Source: Catalinimonas alkaloidigena (GTDB taxonomy: Bacteria > Bacteroidota > Bacteroidia > Cytophagales > Cyclobacteriaceae). Taken from it: a DNA stretch of 64,000 nt. The notes beneath the pieces were generated by a model, which did not search any database, was not told where the DNA came from, and worked only from the letters and a program-made list of their open reading frames with translations. Positions 26,770 to 35,146 of this stretch are shown one piece after another; position 1 is the first letter of the stretch, and each line of letters opens with the position of its first letter. Made by a program: the position numbers and the translations under genes. The stretch lies in contig NZ_JAQFIL010000001.1 of the NCBI RefSeq assembly GCF_029504655.1, forward strand, positions 5,895,001 through 5,959,000. The letters are read 5' to 3'.

Positions 26770-28287
26770 TTGACAATTAAGAAGGTATTTTTATTTCTCT
26801 TAATCATTAAACTTGATTTCGCTTACGCACAGTTTTTTGATAGCTTAACTTATGAAGTTAACTCTTTAGCTGTGTTATCATTTGATAAAAATGCTCCTCA
26901 TTATCTGGTTGCAAATCAATATGGGCTAGTTGAGGATACTTCATTTAATCAGTTGATTGGACTTGGTATCAACAGGGCTTTCGAGAAAGATAAACCATTA
27001 TCATTTTCTTTTAATGCTACTATCTTTGGACGCTATACTACAAAAGGAACTGACTTATTTATTCAACAAGGGTATTTAGGAATAAAATATAAAGCTATTA
27101 GCATATATGCAGGGCGCAGAGAACAAACTTTGGGTGTTCACGTGCCTTCTCTATCTACAGGTTCTCTGGCAATCAGTCAAAACATCAGGCCTTTTCCCAT
27201 GATACAGATCGCTATTGATAGCTTTGTAAATCTTCCTTTGACAAATGGATTTGTTAAAATTAAAGGAACGTTTGGGCATGCCTGGTTGGAGAAAGACAGG
27301 TACATTGAAAACCCCTATTTACACTTTAAATCTTTTTACTTGAAAAGCAATGTGACTTTGCCTGTGAATTTTTACGTGGGTATTAATCATTTTGCACTTT
27401 GGGGAGGTAACCACCCTAGAGGAGATACGATTCCACAAAATTTTGGAGATTATTTCAGGGTTATCTTAGGAAAATCATCCAGAAGCCAAAGTTTAAGAGG
27501 AGAATATATTAATGCGCTGGGTGATCATTTAGGAATCGTTGAATATGGTATTACTGCCCACGCCAAGGATTTTGATCTTAAGATTTATAACCAAATGCCT
27601 TTTGAAGATAAAACCGGTCTTAAGAGGTTCTTTTTTAACAGGGATAGACTGGTAGGGGTAGATATTGATTTACAAAAAGGGGGCATACCGATCCGTTTTC
27701 TTTACGAGTACCTTTATACACTCCACCAAAGTGGTCCAGGTACACCTGACCCTCCTGAAGGTATATCTCGCAAAGACCTTTCTTACAATTATGGTCACTA
27801 TTATGGAGGGCGAGATGACTATTATAATAATGCCCTATATCGCTCTGGCTGGACTTACATGGACAGAATAATCGGCAATCCATTAATTATGACAGAAGAG
27901 CATGCTTCAAAATACTTGGATAATGTTAATAGTTTCTTCCAATATATTGTTAACAATAGAATCAAAGCCCATCATGTGGGAGTAGAAACTTTTTCAAATA
28001 ATCTGAGCTTCAGATTTTTGGGTACCTATTCTAATAATTATGGCACCTATGCAGGATTGAATGGCGGCCAGGAGGGGTGGTTAAGTAAAGAAGCTGGGTT
28101 TGAAGATTATGAATATGCCTTTAAACAACCATTAAGACAGTGGTATTTAATGATAGAGTCTACTGCTTCTTTGTATAAAAATAAGCTTAAGGGCACTGTA
28201 GGGTTTGCTTATGATACAGGAGAGATATACAATGCTTCAGGAATCATGGTAGCGCTAAAATGGCAATATCATAGACATAAACGCTAG
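26770..28287 (+). CDS. wzi: Capsule assembly protein, Wzi family (1)
   Basis: The protein has 505 residues and probably initiates at TTG (26770). No ATG precedes the signal peptide, which reads TIKKVFLFLLIIKLDFAYAQ from the second residue. The mature protein matches the Wzi-like outer-membrane barrel family: aromatic-rich strands, GYLGIKYKAISIYAGRREQ, and HYYGGRDDYYNNALYRSGWTY cut as GGRDDYYNN. Wzi lectins hold capsular polysaccharide on the outer leaflet. It follows the GT4 gene after 11 bp. Its stop codon overlaps the stop of the convergent sulfotransferase gene (28284-28287). A second family member at 57132-58622 shares the DNYYNN(R/A)LY(T/R)(N/S)GWTY core. Confidence 0.85.
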   Translation: MTIKKVFLFLLIIKLDFAYAQFFDSLTYEVNSLAVLSFDKNAPHYLVANQYGLVEDTSFNQLIGLGINRAFEKDKPLSFSFNATIFGRYTTKGTDLFIQQGYLGIKYKAISIYAGRREQTLGVHVPSLSTGSLAISQNIRPFPMIQIAIDSFVNLPLTNGFVKIKGTFGHAWLEKDRYIENPYLHFKSFYLKSNVTLPVNFYVGINHFALWGGNHPRGDTIPQNFGDYFRVILGKSSRSQSLRGEYINALGDHLGIVEYGITAHAKDFDLKIYNQMPFEDKTGLKRFFFNRDRLVGVDIDLQKGGIPIRFLYEYLYTLHQSGPGTPDPPEGISRKDLSYNYGHYYGGRDDYYNNALYRSGWTYMDRIIGNPLIMTEEHASKYLDNVNSFFQYIVNNRIKAHHVGVETFSNNLSFRFLGTYSNNYGTYAGLNGGQEGWLSKEAGFEDYEYAFKQPLRQWYLMIESTASLYKNKLKGTVGFAYDTGEIYNASGIMVALKWQYHRHKR

Positions 28288-29132
28288 TAAATTTTCTTCC
28301 AGGCAGGTAAACTTCTCTCCAAAAGCTCTTCCACAAAAAGCACATCCTTTTCAAAGACAGATAACATCCGGAGCTTTTCTTCCTCTGACAAAGATGGTAA
28401 CTCTTTTCCTCCGCTGTACACCTTATTAAGCCCAAGAGATTTACCGATTTTAACCATTTTATGCATATTATAGTCTTTTAGCTTCAGTACCATTTTTGCT
28501 GCGTACTTGGCAATTAAGGGATATTTTGGCACACCGCTTTTATTGACTTTTTCTTTTAGCCTGGTAGGTTTATAGTTGTTATTCGCTCCAATAAACTCAA
28601 GCACTTCTCTCAGCACTTGATCGGGAGATGAAGCTATATCTTCTAATAAGATTACTTTTATTTGCTCCGGCTTAAAGAAATGTTGCCACCGTGATATGTG
28701 CTCACTATACTTTCCTGAGTCCACTATCCTGGGCATCTGAACTATTGCTTCACTAAACCGTCTGCTTACCCTTCCTTTTCTGTAGTGATGAAGAAACAAA
28801 GACTCAGCTCTCTTGACAGGATGTCGTAAAGAAATGATAATTTTTGTTTCCGGAAAATGTTCATGTATTCTCTTAGGCACTTCTGATTCATCAAAATAAC
28901 CAGGTGTTATCTCTCCTAAGACCTGCCCACCTTTTCTATGACTAAAATACTCCCAATACTCGCTTAGCCCTCTCTGATAGTATAAGTCAAAAAACTGAAC
29001 TTCTTTAACAAGCACAGGCAAGCATACTTCCGGATGATCTTTAAGGGTCTCATACAACCAGGTAGAGCCAGTTTTTTGGGGGCCTACTCCGATAAAGGAG
29101 ATGCTATGTGAGGAATTTAAAGTTGCCATCAT
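28284..29132 (-). CDS. PAPS-dependent sulfotransferase 2 (heparan-sulfotransferase-like)
   Basis: The protein has 282 residues. The 5'-phosphosulfate loop GVGPQKTGSTWLYETL lies at about 15-30, and the 3'-phosphate-binding segment ISLRHPVKRAESLFLHHY at about 99-116. Both match the sulfotransferase type that includes heparan N- and O-sulfotransferases (G-x-x-K-x-G-(T/S)-(T/S)-x-L). It is the last gene of the long minus-strand operon. Its start overlaps the upstream glycosyltransferase by four bases (ATGA), which indicates coupled translation. The probable acceptor is a sugar in the polysaccharide made by this operon. Confidence 0.88.
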   Translation of the reverse strand: MMATLNSSHSISFIGVGPQKTGSTWLYETLKDHPEVCLPVLVKEVQFFDLYYQRGLSEYWEYFSHRKGGQVLGEITPGYFDESEVPKRIHEHFPETKIIISLRHPVKRAESLFLHHYRKGRVSRRFSEAIVQMPRIVDSGKYSEHISRWQHFFKPEQIKVILLEDIASSPDQVLREVLEFIGANNNYKPTRLKEKVNKSGVPKYPLIAKYAAKMVLKLKDYNMHKMVKIGKSLGLNKVYSGGKELPSLSEEEKLRMLSVFEKDVLFVEELLERSLPAWKKIY

Positions 29133-30304
29133 GTATTGTCAATAAGTTGCGAAAAAATCCTGTCATACTTTTGATAATATGCCTGGTAAGTAAAATTTTC
29201 TTGAGCTATACGTTTTCCTTGCCCCCCCATCTTCATTACTAATTCTGGTTCTTGAATCAGAATTGATAGTTTTTCAACCATCCTGTTTACATCATCCACA
29301 TCAACTAAAAAGCCACTTTCTTCTTCGAGTACAGCATCAGGGACTCCCCCTACTCGCGTAGCCACTACAGGCAATCCTACATGCATGGCCTCATGGATTA
29401 CTCTGGGGATTCCTTCATTATAAGAACATAAAACTAAGACATCGGCACATGACATCAATTGAGGAATATCGGTACGCCAGCCTAGAAAAGCTATGTTAGT
29501 GGCTAGTCCATAAGCTTGTACTGTTTCCTGCAGCCTTTGGTAGTATGCTTCGTCTACCACAGGTCCTACAAATTCTACGCTCAATTGAGGGAATTTTTCT
29601 ACTAAATGCTTAACCACTTCTATTAGCATCTCCTGATTTTTCCTCGGGCCTATGGAACCCACTGAGATAATTCTAAAAAAATGATCACCCTGCTGTTTTC
29701 CATTGAGCTGCTTGATAAGTTGCATTTTATCTTTATCTATCCCAGGAAATACATAATGCATTTTTCTTTGGTATAAGTGAGTCAACATTTGGCCAAACAT
29801 ATCGACATGTTGAGACTTGCCCTGAGTAATTACCAAGTCAGCCAAATTTAAACCAATAAAGTGTAGTAGCTTCGTAAAACCTTTAAAAGCATCGCCTAAA
29901 CCAATATCCCAGATAAGCGGAGCTCGGGTAAAAAGGCCGGCAAACCCAACAAAAAGCACTCCTTTAATATTTCTAGACCAAATAAGCCTTACTTTATTTT
30001 TCTTGATAAATTGTACCAAGGAGCGATTGTAGCCCACGAGTTTGATAAAGCCTAATATTTTTTTCCCAAACCCATATTGTAATGCTTTGCCATCCTGTAC
30101 ATCCAATATTGATGGTAAAGGAAAAATGACTACCTCAATATTTCTTTGTTTCAACTCTTCTACCAGTAAGCTCTGTCGTTGGGTAACCACAACTGGAGTA
30201 AATTTACGCTTGTCAAGCAGTTCTACTAAAGTAATTAGAGTTCGCGGACCACCAGTCAGTGTTTTGTTAAAAGGAAAATAAAACAGAATCCGGTGTTTGC
30301 TCAT
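29129..30304 (-). CDS. GT4-family glycosyltransferase
   Basis: The protein has 391 residues. The GT-B N-domain starts ILFYFPFNKTLTGGPRTLITLVELL with the glycine-rich loop typical of GT4. The C-domain has ISVGSIGPRKNQEMLIEVV (about 212-230), ADVLVLCSYNEGIPRVIHE (E-x7-E, about 283-301) and GLPVVATRVGGVPDAV. It probably adds one sugar to the growing repeat unit at the cytoplasmic face. It lies four bases after the preceding glycosyltransferase gene and overlaps the following sulfotransferase start by four bases. Confidence 0.88.
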   Translation of the reverse strand: MSKHRILFYFPFNKTLTGGPRTLITLVELLDKRKFTPVVVTQRQSLLVEELKQRNIEVVIFPLPSILDVQDGKALQYGFGKKILGFIKLVGYNRSLVQFIKKNKVRLIWSRNIKGVLFVGFAGLFTRAPLIWDIGLGDAFKGFTKLLHFIGLNLADLVITQGKSQHVDMFGQMLTHLYQRKMHYVFPGIDKDKMQLIKQLNGKQQGDHFFRIISVGSIGPRKNQEMLIEVVKHLVEKFPQLSVEFVGPVVDEAYYQRLQETVQAYGLATNIAFLGWRTDIPQLMSCADVLVLCSYNEGIPRVIHEAMHVGLPVVATRVGGVPDAVLEEESGFLVDVDDVNRMVEKLSILIQEPELVMKMGGQGKRIAQENFTYQAYYQKYDRIFSQLIDNT

Positions 30305-30308
30305 ATAT

Positions 30309-31448
30309 TTAGTTGATCAGTAGGCTTTGCATTAATTTCTCATACTGATGAGCAATTTTAGAAGCTTCAAAATCCATTGCTCTTTTCATACCATTTTTCC
30401 TGAGCGTATTTCTTAATTCTTGATTAAGCAATAACTCAGACATAGAAGTTGCCAGCTTATCTGGATCTTTTACAGGTACCAGCCAACCATTAATTCCATG
30501 TTGTATGATCTCACTAGGTCCATGGGGACAGTCCGTTGAAATTACAGGAGCATTACATGCCATTGCTTCCACGATCACATTTCCAAAACCTTCGTAAACA
30601 GAAGAAAGAACAAATAAATCTGCTGAAGCCATATATTCATAAGGGTTGGCACGAAACCCGAGTAGTTTTACATGATCTTGTAAGCGGTAATCTTTGATAA
30701 GTTGTACCACCTCATCCATCAGCTTACCTTCACCCAATATTAGCAGTGTTGCTGGCACTTTGGAGCGCATTTGAGCAAATGCTTTAATCAGGTAAGGGTA
30801 GCCTTTTTGAGGAACCAGCCTACCGCAGGCTAATACTATAGGTCTATTTTCAGAAATAGCTATGGGAGAGGCTTTTGTCTGTAAGTCCTGATCAATTCCA
30901 ATATTATAGATAATCATTACTTTCTGCTCCAGAGCAGGCATCAGGTGCAGTAAGTCTTGAGCTACCCCCTGAGAGATAGCCACAATTTTGTCAATTTTAT
31001 GATATTGAGAAAGAATGGATGAGTATATGATCTTTTTTGTTAAGCTAACGGTCTTGCCATAGGTTTCGCTTATAGTGTTTTGCACCAAAGCGATATGTTT
31101 TACTTTCCTTTTGACCCCTTTAGTAGCATAAAGATAAATCAAAGTATGTAAATCGGTGACAGTAATCACCAAATCAGGTTGAAGACGATTGATCTGCTTA
31201 CGCAAAGGTAATATACAACTTAACCTGGCCAGGGTAGCAGAAAGCTGAAAGGCTTTTTTGCTTCCAATTTTGATAAGTCTGATATGAGGCAGCAAATCCT
31301 GCTCATATGTTCCTTTTTTATTTGGAGTAACTACATATATCTCAAATGCCTTTGGATCAAGATGATTTAATAATCTTACCGTATGTTTTTCCGCCCCCCC
31401 ACTTCCCAGATAAGACGCAAAAACTAATAGCTTAAACGGCCCTTTCAT
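30309..31448 (-). CDS. GT4-family glycosyltransferase
   Basis: The 379-residue protein starts FKLLVFASYLGSGGAEKHTVRL, with the GG-A-E-x-H loop common in GT4 enzymes. The donor-binding half contains VLACGRLVPQKGYPYLIKAF (about 215-234), ADLFVLSSVYEGFGNVIVEAM (E-x7-E, about 276-296) and STDCPHGPSEII. The last element resembles N-acetylgalactosamine- or galactose-transferring relatives, but the sugar is not certain. The start overlaps the end of the polymerase-like gene by four bases (31445-31448), so translation is likely coupled. Confidence 0.88.
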   Translation of the reverse strand: MKGPFKLLVFASYLGSGGAEKHTVRLLNHLDPKAFEIYVVTPNKKGTYEQDLLPHIRLIKIGSKKAFQLSATLARLSCILPLRKQINRLQPDLVITVTDLHTLIYLYATKGVKRKVKHIALVQNTISETYGKTVSLTKKIIYSSILSQYHKIDKIVAISQGVAQDLLHLMPALEQKVMIIYNIGIDQDLQTKASPIAISENRPIVLACGRLVPQKGYPYLIKAFAQMRSKVPATLLILGEGKLMDEVVQLIKDYRLQDHVKLLGFRANPYEYMASADLFVLSSVYEGFGNVIVEAMACNAPVISTDCPHGPSEIIQHGINGWLVPVKDPDKLATSMSELLLNQELRNTLRKNGMKRAMDFEASKIAHQYEKLMQSLLIN

Positions 31449-32950
31449 GTGATCTTTCTTAAATGATTTAAATTAATCCTTGGTGGAATAGCACCTATGA
31501 GCCAAAGCAGCAAGAGTACAGGCATTAGTTGCTGAAAACACTTAATCATACCCAGATTACTAGGTCTGAAATAAAACAAGATAATGATAAATATGACATT
31601 AAATGCCAAATTTCCCTGGTTTGCCAACAACATTTTGGCCAGCCACCTGAGTACACATCCGTACAAGAAGAAGACAAAAAATACACCTACTATATGAAAG
31701 TTCCAATAAGCTTCTACTACATCTCCCGGTGGTTTACCCCCTGCCGACCCGTATAATAATGTACCCGTGTAGTACCCAATGCTATGTGGTTTATTTTCCC
31801 AGACAACTCTAGGCACAAAGAAGAACAAGCCTCCCAAATAGGTTTTGCCCCACAGCATCCCTTCACTTTGTATTCCTTTTTCTAAGGCGGTCAGGTCAGG
31901 TTGTTGAGTATCTCTGTGTTCAGTATCCTTTATGTATAAGTCAAGTGCGGTACTAAAACTAAAATCGGTTAGAATTTCCCAATTCACCTGATTACTACCA
32001 AAAGTACTTTTGCGAAGCGCACCCAATACCCCTAGCGCATTTACCGCAATAAAAGCTACGATGAGAATTCTTACCGTGGGAATATTTCTGTTTTTGATGA
32101 TGTAAATAAGCAGAAACAAAAGGGCAGCAAATACTATGGAAGATCGAGAGCCTCTCAAAATAAACTGAGTAGGAATGGTAGTAGCCAAGGCCAGCCAAAA
32201 TATCGGATTTTTATAAGCCTTATCATCAAAAGCAAACCAAATCAATGTGGCTAAATATCCAAAATTAATCAATACATGGATAACACCATCTTCTCCCACC
32301 GCATTTTCTCTTCCTAAACCAAAAGTAGAAAAATGAGCTGTAATACCTCCTCTAGACTGAACATACAATACCAGCCAAGCAAGAGACAATAAAATGATGG
32401 GGATGGTAACACTCTTTAGTCTTTTCGGCCTCCAATAGGGTAAATTGAAAGTTTTCAACTTAATAGAGGTAAAATAGCCGGCATATATACCCACAAGTGA
32501 CAGGATATTGAGCAAAACTAATTTAATCTCTAGAAATGATAGCTCAGCCTGATTATAAACGGTAAGAGGGCCGGAAGTTACCTCTACCTTACCATACATG
32601 GGCTCCAATATAAGAAATGAAATCAACTGTTCTGGGCCCTCCATAATGCTTTGCGCTACTGATAAAAGTACGATAAATACCAATGGGTGTAAAAAACCCA
32701 CTTCTCTTCTGAAAAAAAATATGGGTGCAAATAAGAGCGTTTTGTACAGCAGGTTTAAAGTATAACGAGTATATGAATAAGGCACCAGGGTTTCTACAAA
32801 AAGTAATTTTAGCAGAGGCACCAAGGCCTCATATAGCACGAAATATAGAAAAATCAGCACAAGGTACTCATACGAAATAGACACATAAGGATTCTGCTCC
32901 TCCTCCAGTGAAGGCACTCCTATAGCAGGATGGTTTAGTGTCAACGCCAT
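31445..32950 (-). CDS. wzy: Putative O-antigen/capsule polymerase (Wzy-like) membrane protein
   Basis: This 501-residue protein has ten or more hydrophobic helices and a long periplasmic loop near residues 320-410 (DLYIKDTEHRDTQQPDLTALEKG, then LFFFVPRVVWENKPHSIGYYTG). The loop's position and its P-R-x-(V/L)-W-x-x-KP motif are typical of Wzy/EpsG-type polymerases. Sequence conservation in this class is low. The call rests on topology, that motif, and context: it sits between a sulfotransferase (10-bp overlap at its start) and a glycosyltransferase (4-bp overlap at its end), in a locus that also has Wza, Wzc and Wzx. Confidence 0.7.
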   Translation of the reverse strand: MALTLNHPAIGVPSLEEEQNPYVSISYEYLVLIFLYFVLYEALVPLLKLLFVETLVPYSYTRYTLNLLYKTLLFAPIFFFRREVGFLHPLVFIVLLSVAQSIMEGPEQLISFLILEPMYGKVEVTSGPLTVYNQAELSFLEIKLVLLNILSLVGIYAGYFTSIKLKTFNLPYWRPKRLKSVTIPIILLSLAWLVLYVQSRGGITAHFSTFGLGRENAVGEDGVIHVLINFGYLATLIWFAFDDKAYKNPIFWLALATTIPTQFILRGSRSSIVFAALLFLLIYIIKNRNIPTVRILIVAFIAVNALGVLGALRKSTFGSNQVNWEILTDFSFSTALDLYIKDTEHRDTQQPDLTALEKGIQSEGMLWGKTYLGGLFFFVPRVVWENKPHSIGYYTGTLLYGSAGGKPPGDVVEAYWNFHIVGVFFVFFLYGCVLRWLAKMLLANQGNLAFNVIFIIILFYFRPSNLGMIKCFQQLMPVLLLLWLIGAIPPRINLNHLRKIT

Positions 32951-33888
32951 GCTATCAGATTTAGGTTAAAAGCTTTTTCCAATTCATCATTGTAAGGCAC
33001 AAAATACTGATCAAGAAGCACTAAAGCCTCATGGACATTAGTCTCCGGTTTTGAGTTCTTATGCTGTAATGAAAAATACATCTTTTTTGCCACCTTTTTA
33101 AGGTTTCCGGCAGGAATAAATGAAGAAAATGAATTTAAAGCCTTATGTATATTTTTGTGCTTTATGGTATAGGTTCTGTTTCTTCTTTTGAAGTCATAAT
33201 CTCTATAATAATTAGCATTAATCCCCAGGCTATCTGCAATTTTTGTCAGCACCATTCCTGGTTCACGCACCATATCCTCAAATAAATAGATATCAATATT
33301 GTCTATCCCTGCTGCCTTCTTCCATCTTTCTAAAAAGAGAATATAGGTACTATAGTACAAATCTTTTTTCAATACATATAAACTCCTTTTGCGACTTACA
33401 TAATTATCTAATTGCTCCACTTTGCCAGAAAGTAATATGTCAGTATAATCCATGAAGGAAAAGTCTTTTTTGAAAGCAGACAGATTATTTTTAGAGTATT
33501 CAAATGAAGAGAGTATTCTTTGGGAGGGTTTTCTGAGAAGGAATATCAATTTGGGTCTGGGCTCAACAGCACTCAGTACTTGCAAGGCCGTCTCTTGATA
33601 CATATAATGTGTTGTAGCTTCAAAGGGAAGCTGCATATCCGTTTTATCAAGAAAAAAATTCCCGTATTTTTCCAGTCCATCTTTATGAAAGTTTAACTGT
33701 TTATTATGTAAGGGATTGTCCTGATCCATAAGAAAAAAAGTTTCTTTAGGATTAGCCCCTGCCAGTTCAGGATGATCATTAAGCCATGTAAAAAGTGAAC
33801 TGGTACCACATTTGGGAGCACCACATATCACCATTCCGGGCAGTACGAGTTCTCTACTGTGAATAGAAGCTTGTTTTTTCAAATGCAT
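32941..33888 (-). CDS. PAPS-dependent sulfotransferase 3
   Basis: The protein has 315 residues. The 5'-phosphosulfate loop GAPKCGTSSLFTWLNDHP lies at about 23-40, where K-C-G-T-S-S replaces the more common K-T/S-G-T-T. The 3'-phosphate region LIFLLRKPSQRILSSFEYS lies at about 113-131. The pattern fits carbohydrate sulfotransferases. The start used adds 18 residues before the core; an internal ATG at residue 19 would remove almost all of this leader. The gene end overlaps the polymerase-like gene start by 10 bp, inside the tight minus-strand operon. Confidence 0.85.
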   Translation of the reverse strand: MHLKKQASIHSRELVLPGMVICGAPKCGTSSLFTWLNDHPELAGANPKETFFLMDQDNPLHNKQLNFHKDGLEKYGNFFLDKTDMQLPFEATTHYMYQETALQVLSAVEPRPKLIFLLRKPSQRILSSFEYSKNNLSAFKKDFSFMDYTDILLSGKVEQLDNYVSRKRSLYVLKKDLYYSTYILFLERWKKAAGIDNIDIYLFEDMVREPGMVLTKIADSLGINANYYRDYDFKRRNRTYTIKHKNIHKALNSFSSFIPAGNLKKVAKKMYFSLQHKNSKPETNVHEALVLLDQYFVPYNDELEKAFNLNLIAWR

Positions 33889-33943
33889 AGATCTGTCTTT
33901 TTACATTACTTTTTTTACCTCCAAGCAAGAAACGCTGTTATTA

Positions 33944-35122
33944 TTAGAACAACATTCGGCTTTCAAATACTGATTCTAAGCACTCGCGAAGTTTTTCAAG
34001 ATCTATTCTCACAGATCCTTTTACATCTTTTTCTTTCCTTAAGTAGGAATGCTCTCTTTCAGCAATCAGAGGAAAATACTTTAGTTCAAGTAAATTGGCC
34101 ATGTGACAATATAAGGGCTCTACATAGGCGGGATTGAAAATTTCAATAAGTGTAGTATTAGATTTACAATATACGATATTGGTTAAACCGGCTCCGTGTA
34201 GCCCTATAATTACCTTAGCATGATAAAAAATTTCAGCCTGTTCTAACACTCTGTACTCTTCCAGTTGTACAACCTTCCAATTACCAAACTCCTGGAGCTT
34301 TTCCAGTAGTCCTTCTTCATTTTCTACTGTACGTCTTCCTTTACGCTGAATGTAAATCAGATCAGCGTGCTTAAGCTTATCTTTATTGATTTTATCACAA
34401 ACTAATTTGCGTATGAACTGATAAGTATCTATATCTTTTAAGTTTACAAGGGTATTTTGATGATGATTTCCTGGCAAAGATGAGACTATCAGTTCTTTGG
34501 CAACAAGGTGAGTATCCTTTTTTAAAGGAATAATTTTACTAGCTGGGATATCAAATATTTTTGCCAGGTCCCTTTGAAATGGCTTCTCCTGCACTATGTA
34601 ATAGTAATCAGCAGTCTGCCCTGCTTGACGAAACATGCTAAGCCTGCTTATCACATCAAATGTGAAATGAAAATAATTGTAGTGTGGCCCACAGCTCAAT
34701 ACCATAACCCTCCCATCTATGAAACCTGGCTTGGGCATCTTGCCACGGCTTATCAGAAAATGATGATCTTTTCTTCTTGGAATTTCAGGGCATACATCGG
34801 TCAGAATCATGCCATCAGGTGTAATCACATCTCCTCTTTTGCCAAAAACATGCCCTCTACCAATCTTAGCTACAAAGGGCTGGGTAAAGCTGATATTTTC
34901 TGGCACTGAAAACCGTTCTTTGAATTGATCACTAAAATACTGGGCTTGTGGCTGAACTCCTCTCCATAGTATAGTAGTGTGCTGTGCATCAGCTATATTC
35001 ACATTTCCAACTTTTTTTGGACCAGGATGACTATATCTGAATTGATTTAGTACATTCCATACAAGGCTACGAGCACTTCTTTTTAACAGACGTATATGTT
35101 CATAATTGATTGATATACTCAT
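33944..35122 (-). CDS. GT61-family glycosyltransferase (DUF563)
   Basis: The 392-residue protein has the core elements of family 61 enzymes. These are HYNYFHFTFDVISRL (about 146-160, an invariant N-(Y/F)-x-H region), LIYIQRKGRRTVENEE (the R-x-x-x-R-x-(I/V)-x-NE motif, about 267-282), and KVIIGLHGAGLTNIVYC (about 304-320, the GxHGAxLxN donor loop). Known GT61 members transfer xylose, arabinose or N-acetylglucosamine in plants and animals; bacterial members occur in surface-glycan loci. It precedes sulfotransferase 3 by 55 bp and follows a flippase by 24 bp. Confidence 0.88.
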   Translation of the reverse strand: MSISINYEHIRLLKRSARSLVWNVLNQFRYSHPGPKKVGNVNIADAQHTTILWRGVQPQAQYFSDQFKERFSVPENISFTQPFVAKIGRGHVFGKRGDVITPDGMILTDVCPEIPRRKDHHFLISRGKMPKPGFIDGRVMVLSCGPHYNYFHFTFDVISRLSMFRQAGQTADYYYIVQEKPFQRDLAKIFDIPASKIIPLKKDTHLVAKELIVSSLPGNHHQNTLVNLKDIDTYQFIRKLVCDKINKDKLKHADLIYIQRKGRRTVENEEGLLEKLQEFGNWKVVQLEEYRVLEQAEIFYHAKVIIGLHGAGLTNIVYCKSNTTLIEIFNPAYVEPLYCHMANLLELKYFPLIAEREHSYLRKEKDVKGSVRIDLEKLRECLESVFESRMLF

Positions 35123-35146
35123 AGCGCATCAATTTGGTTATATCAA

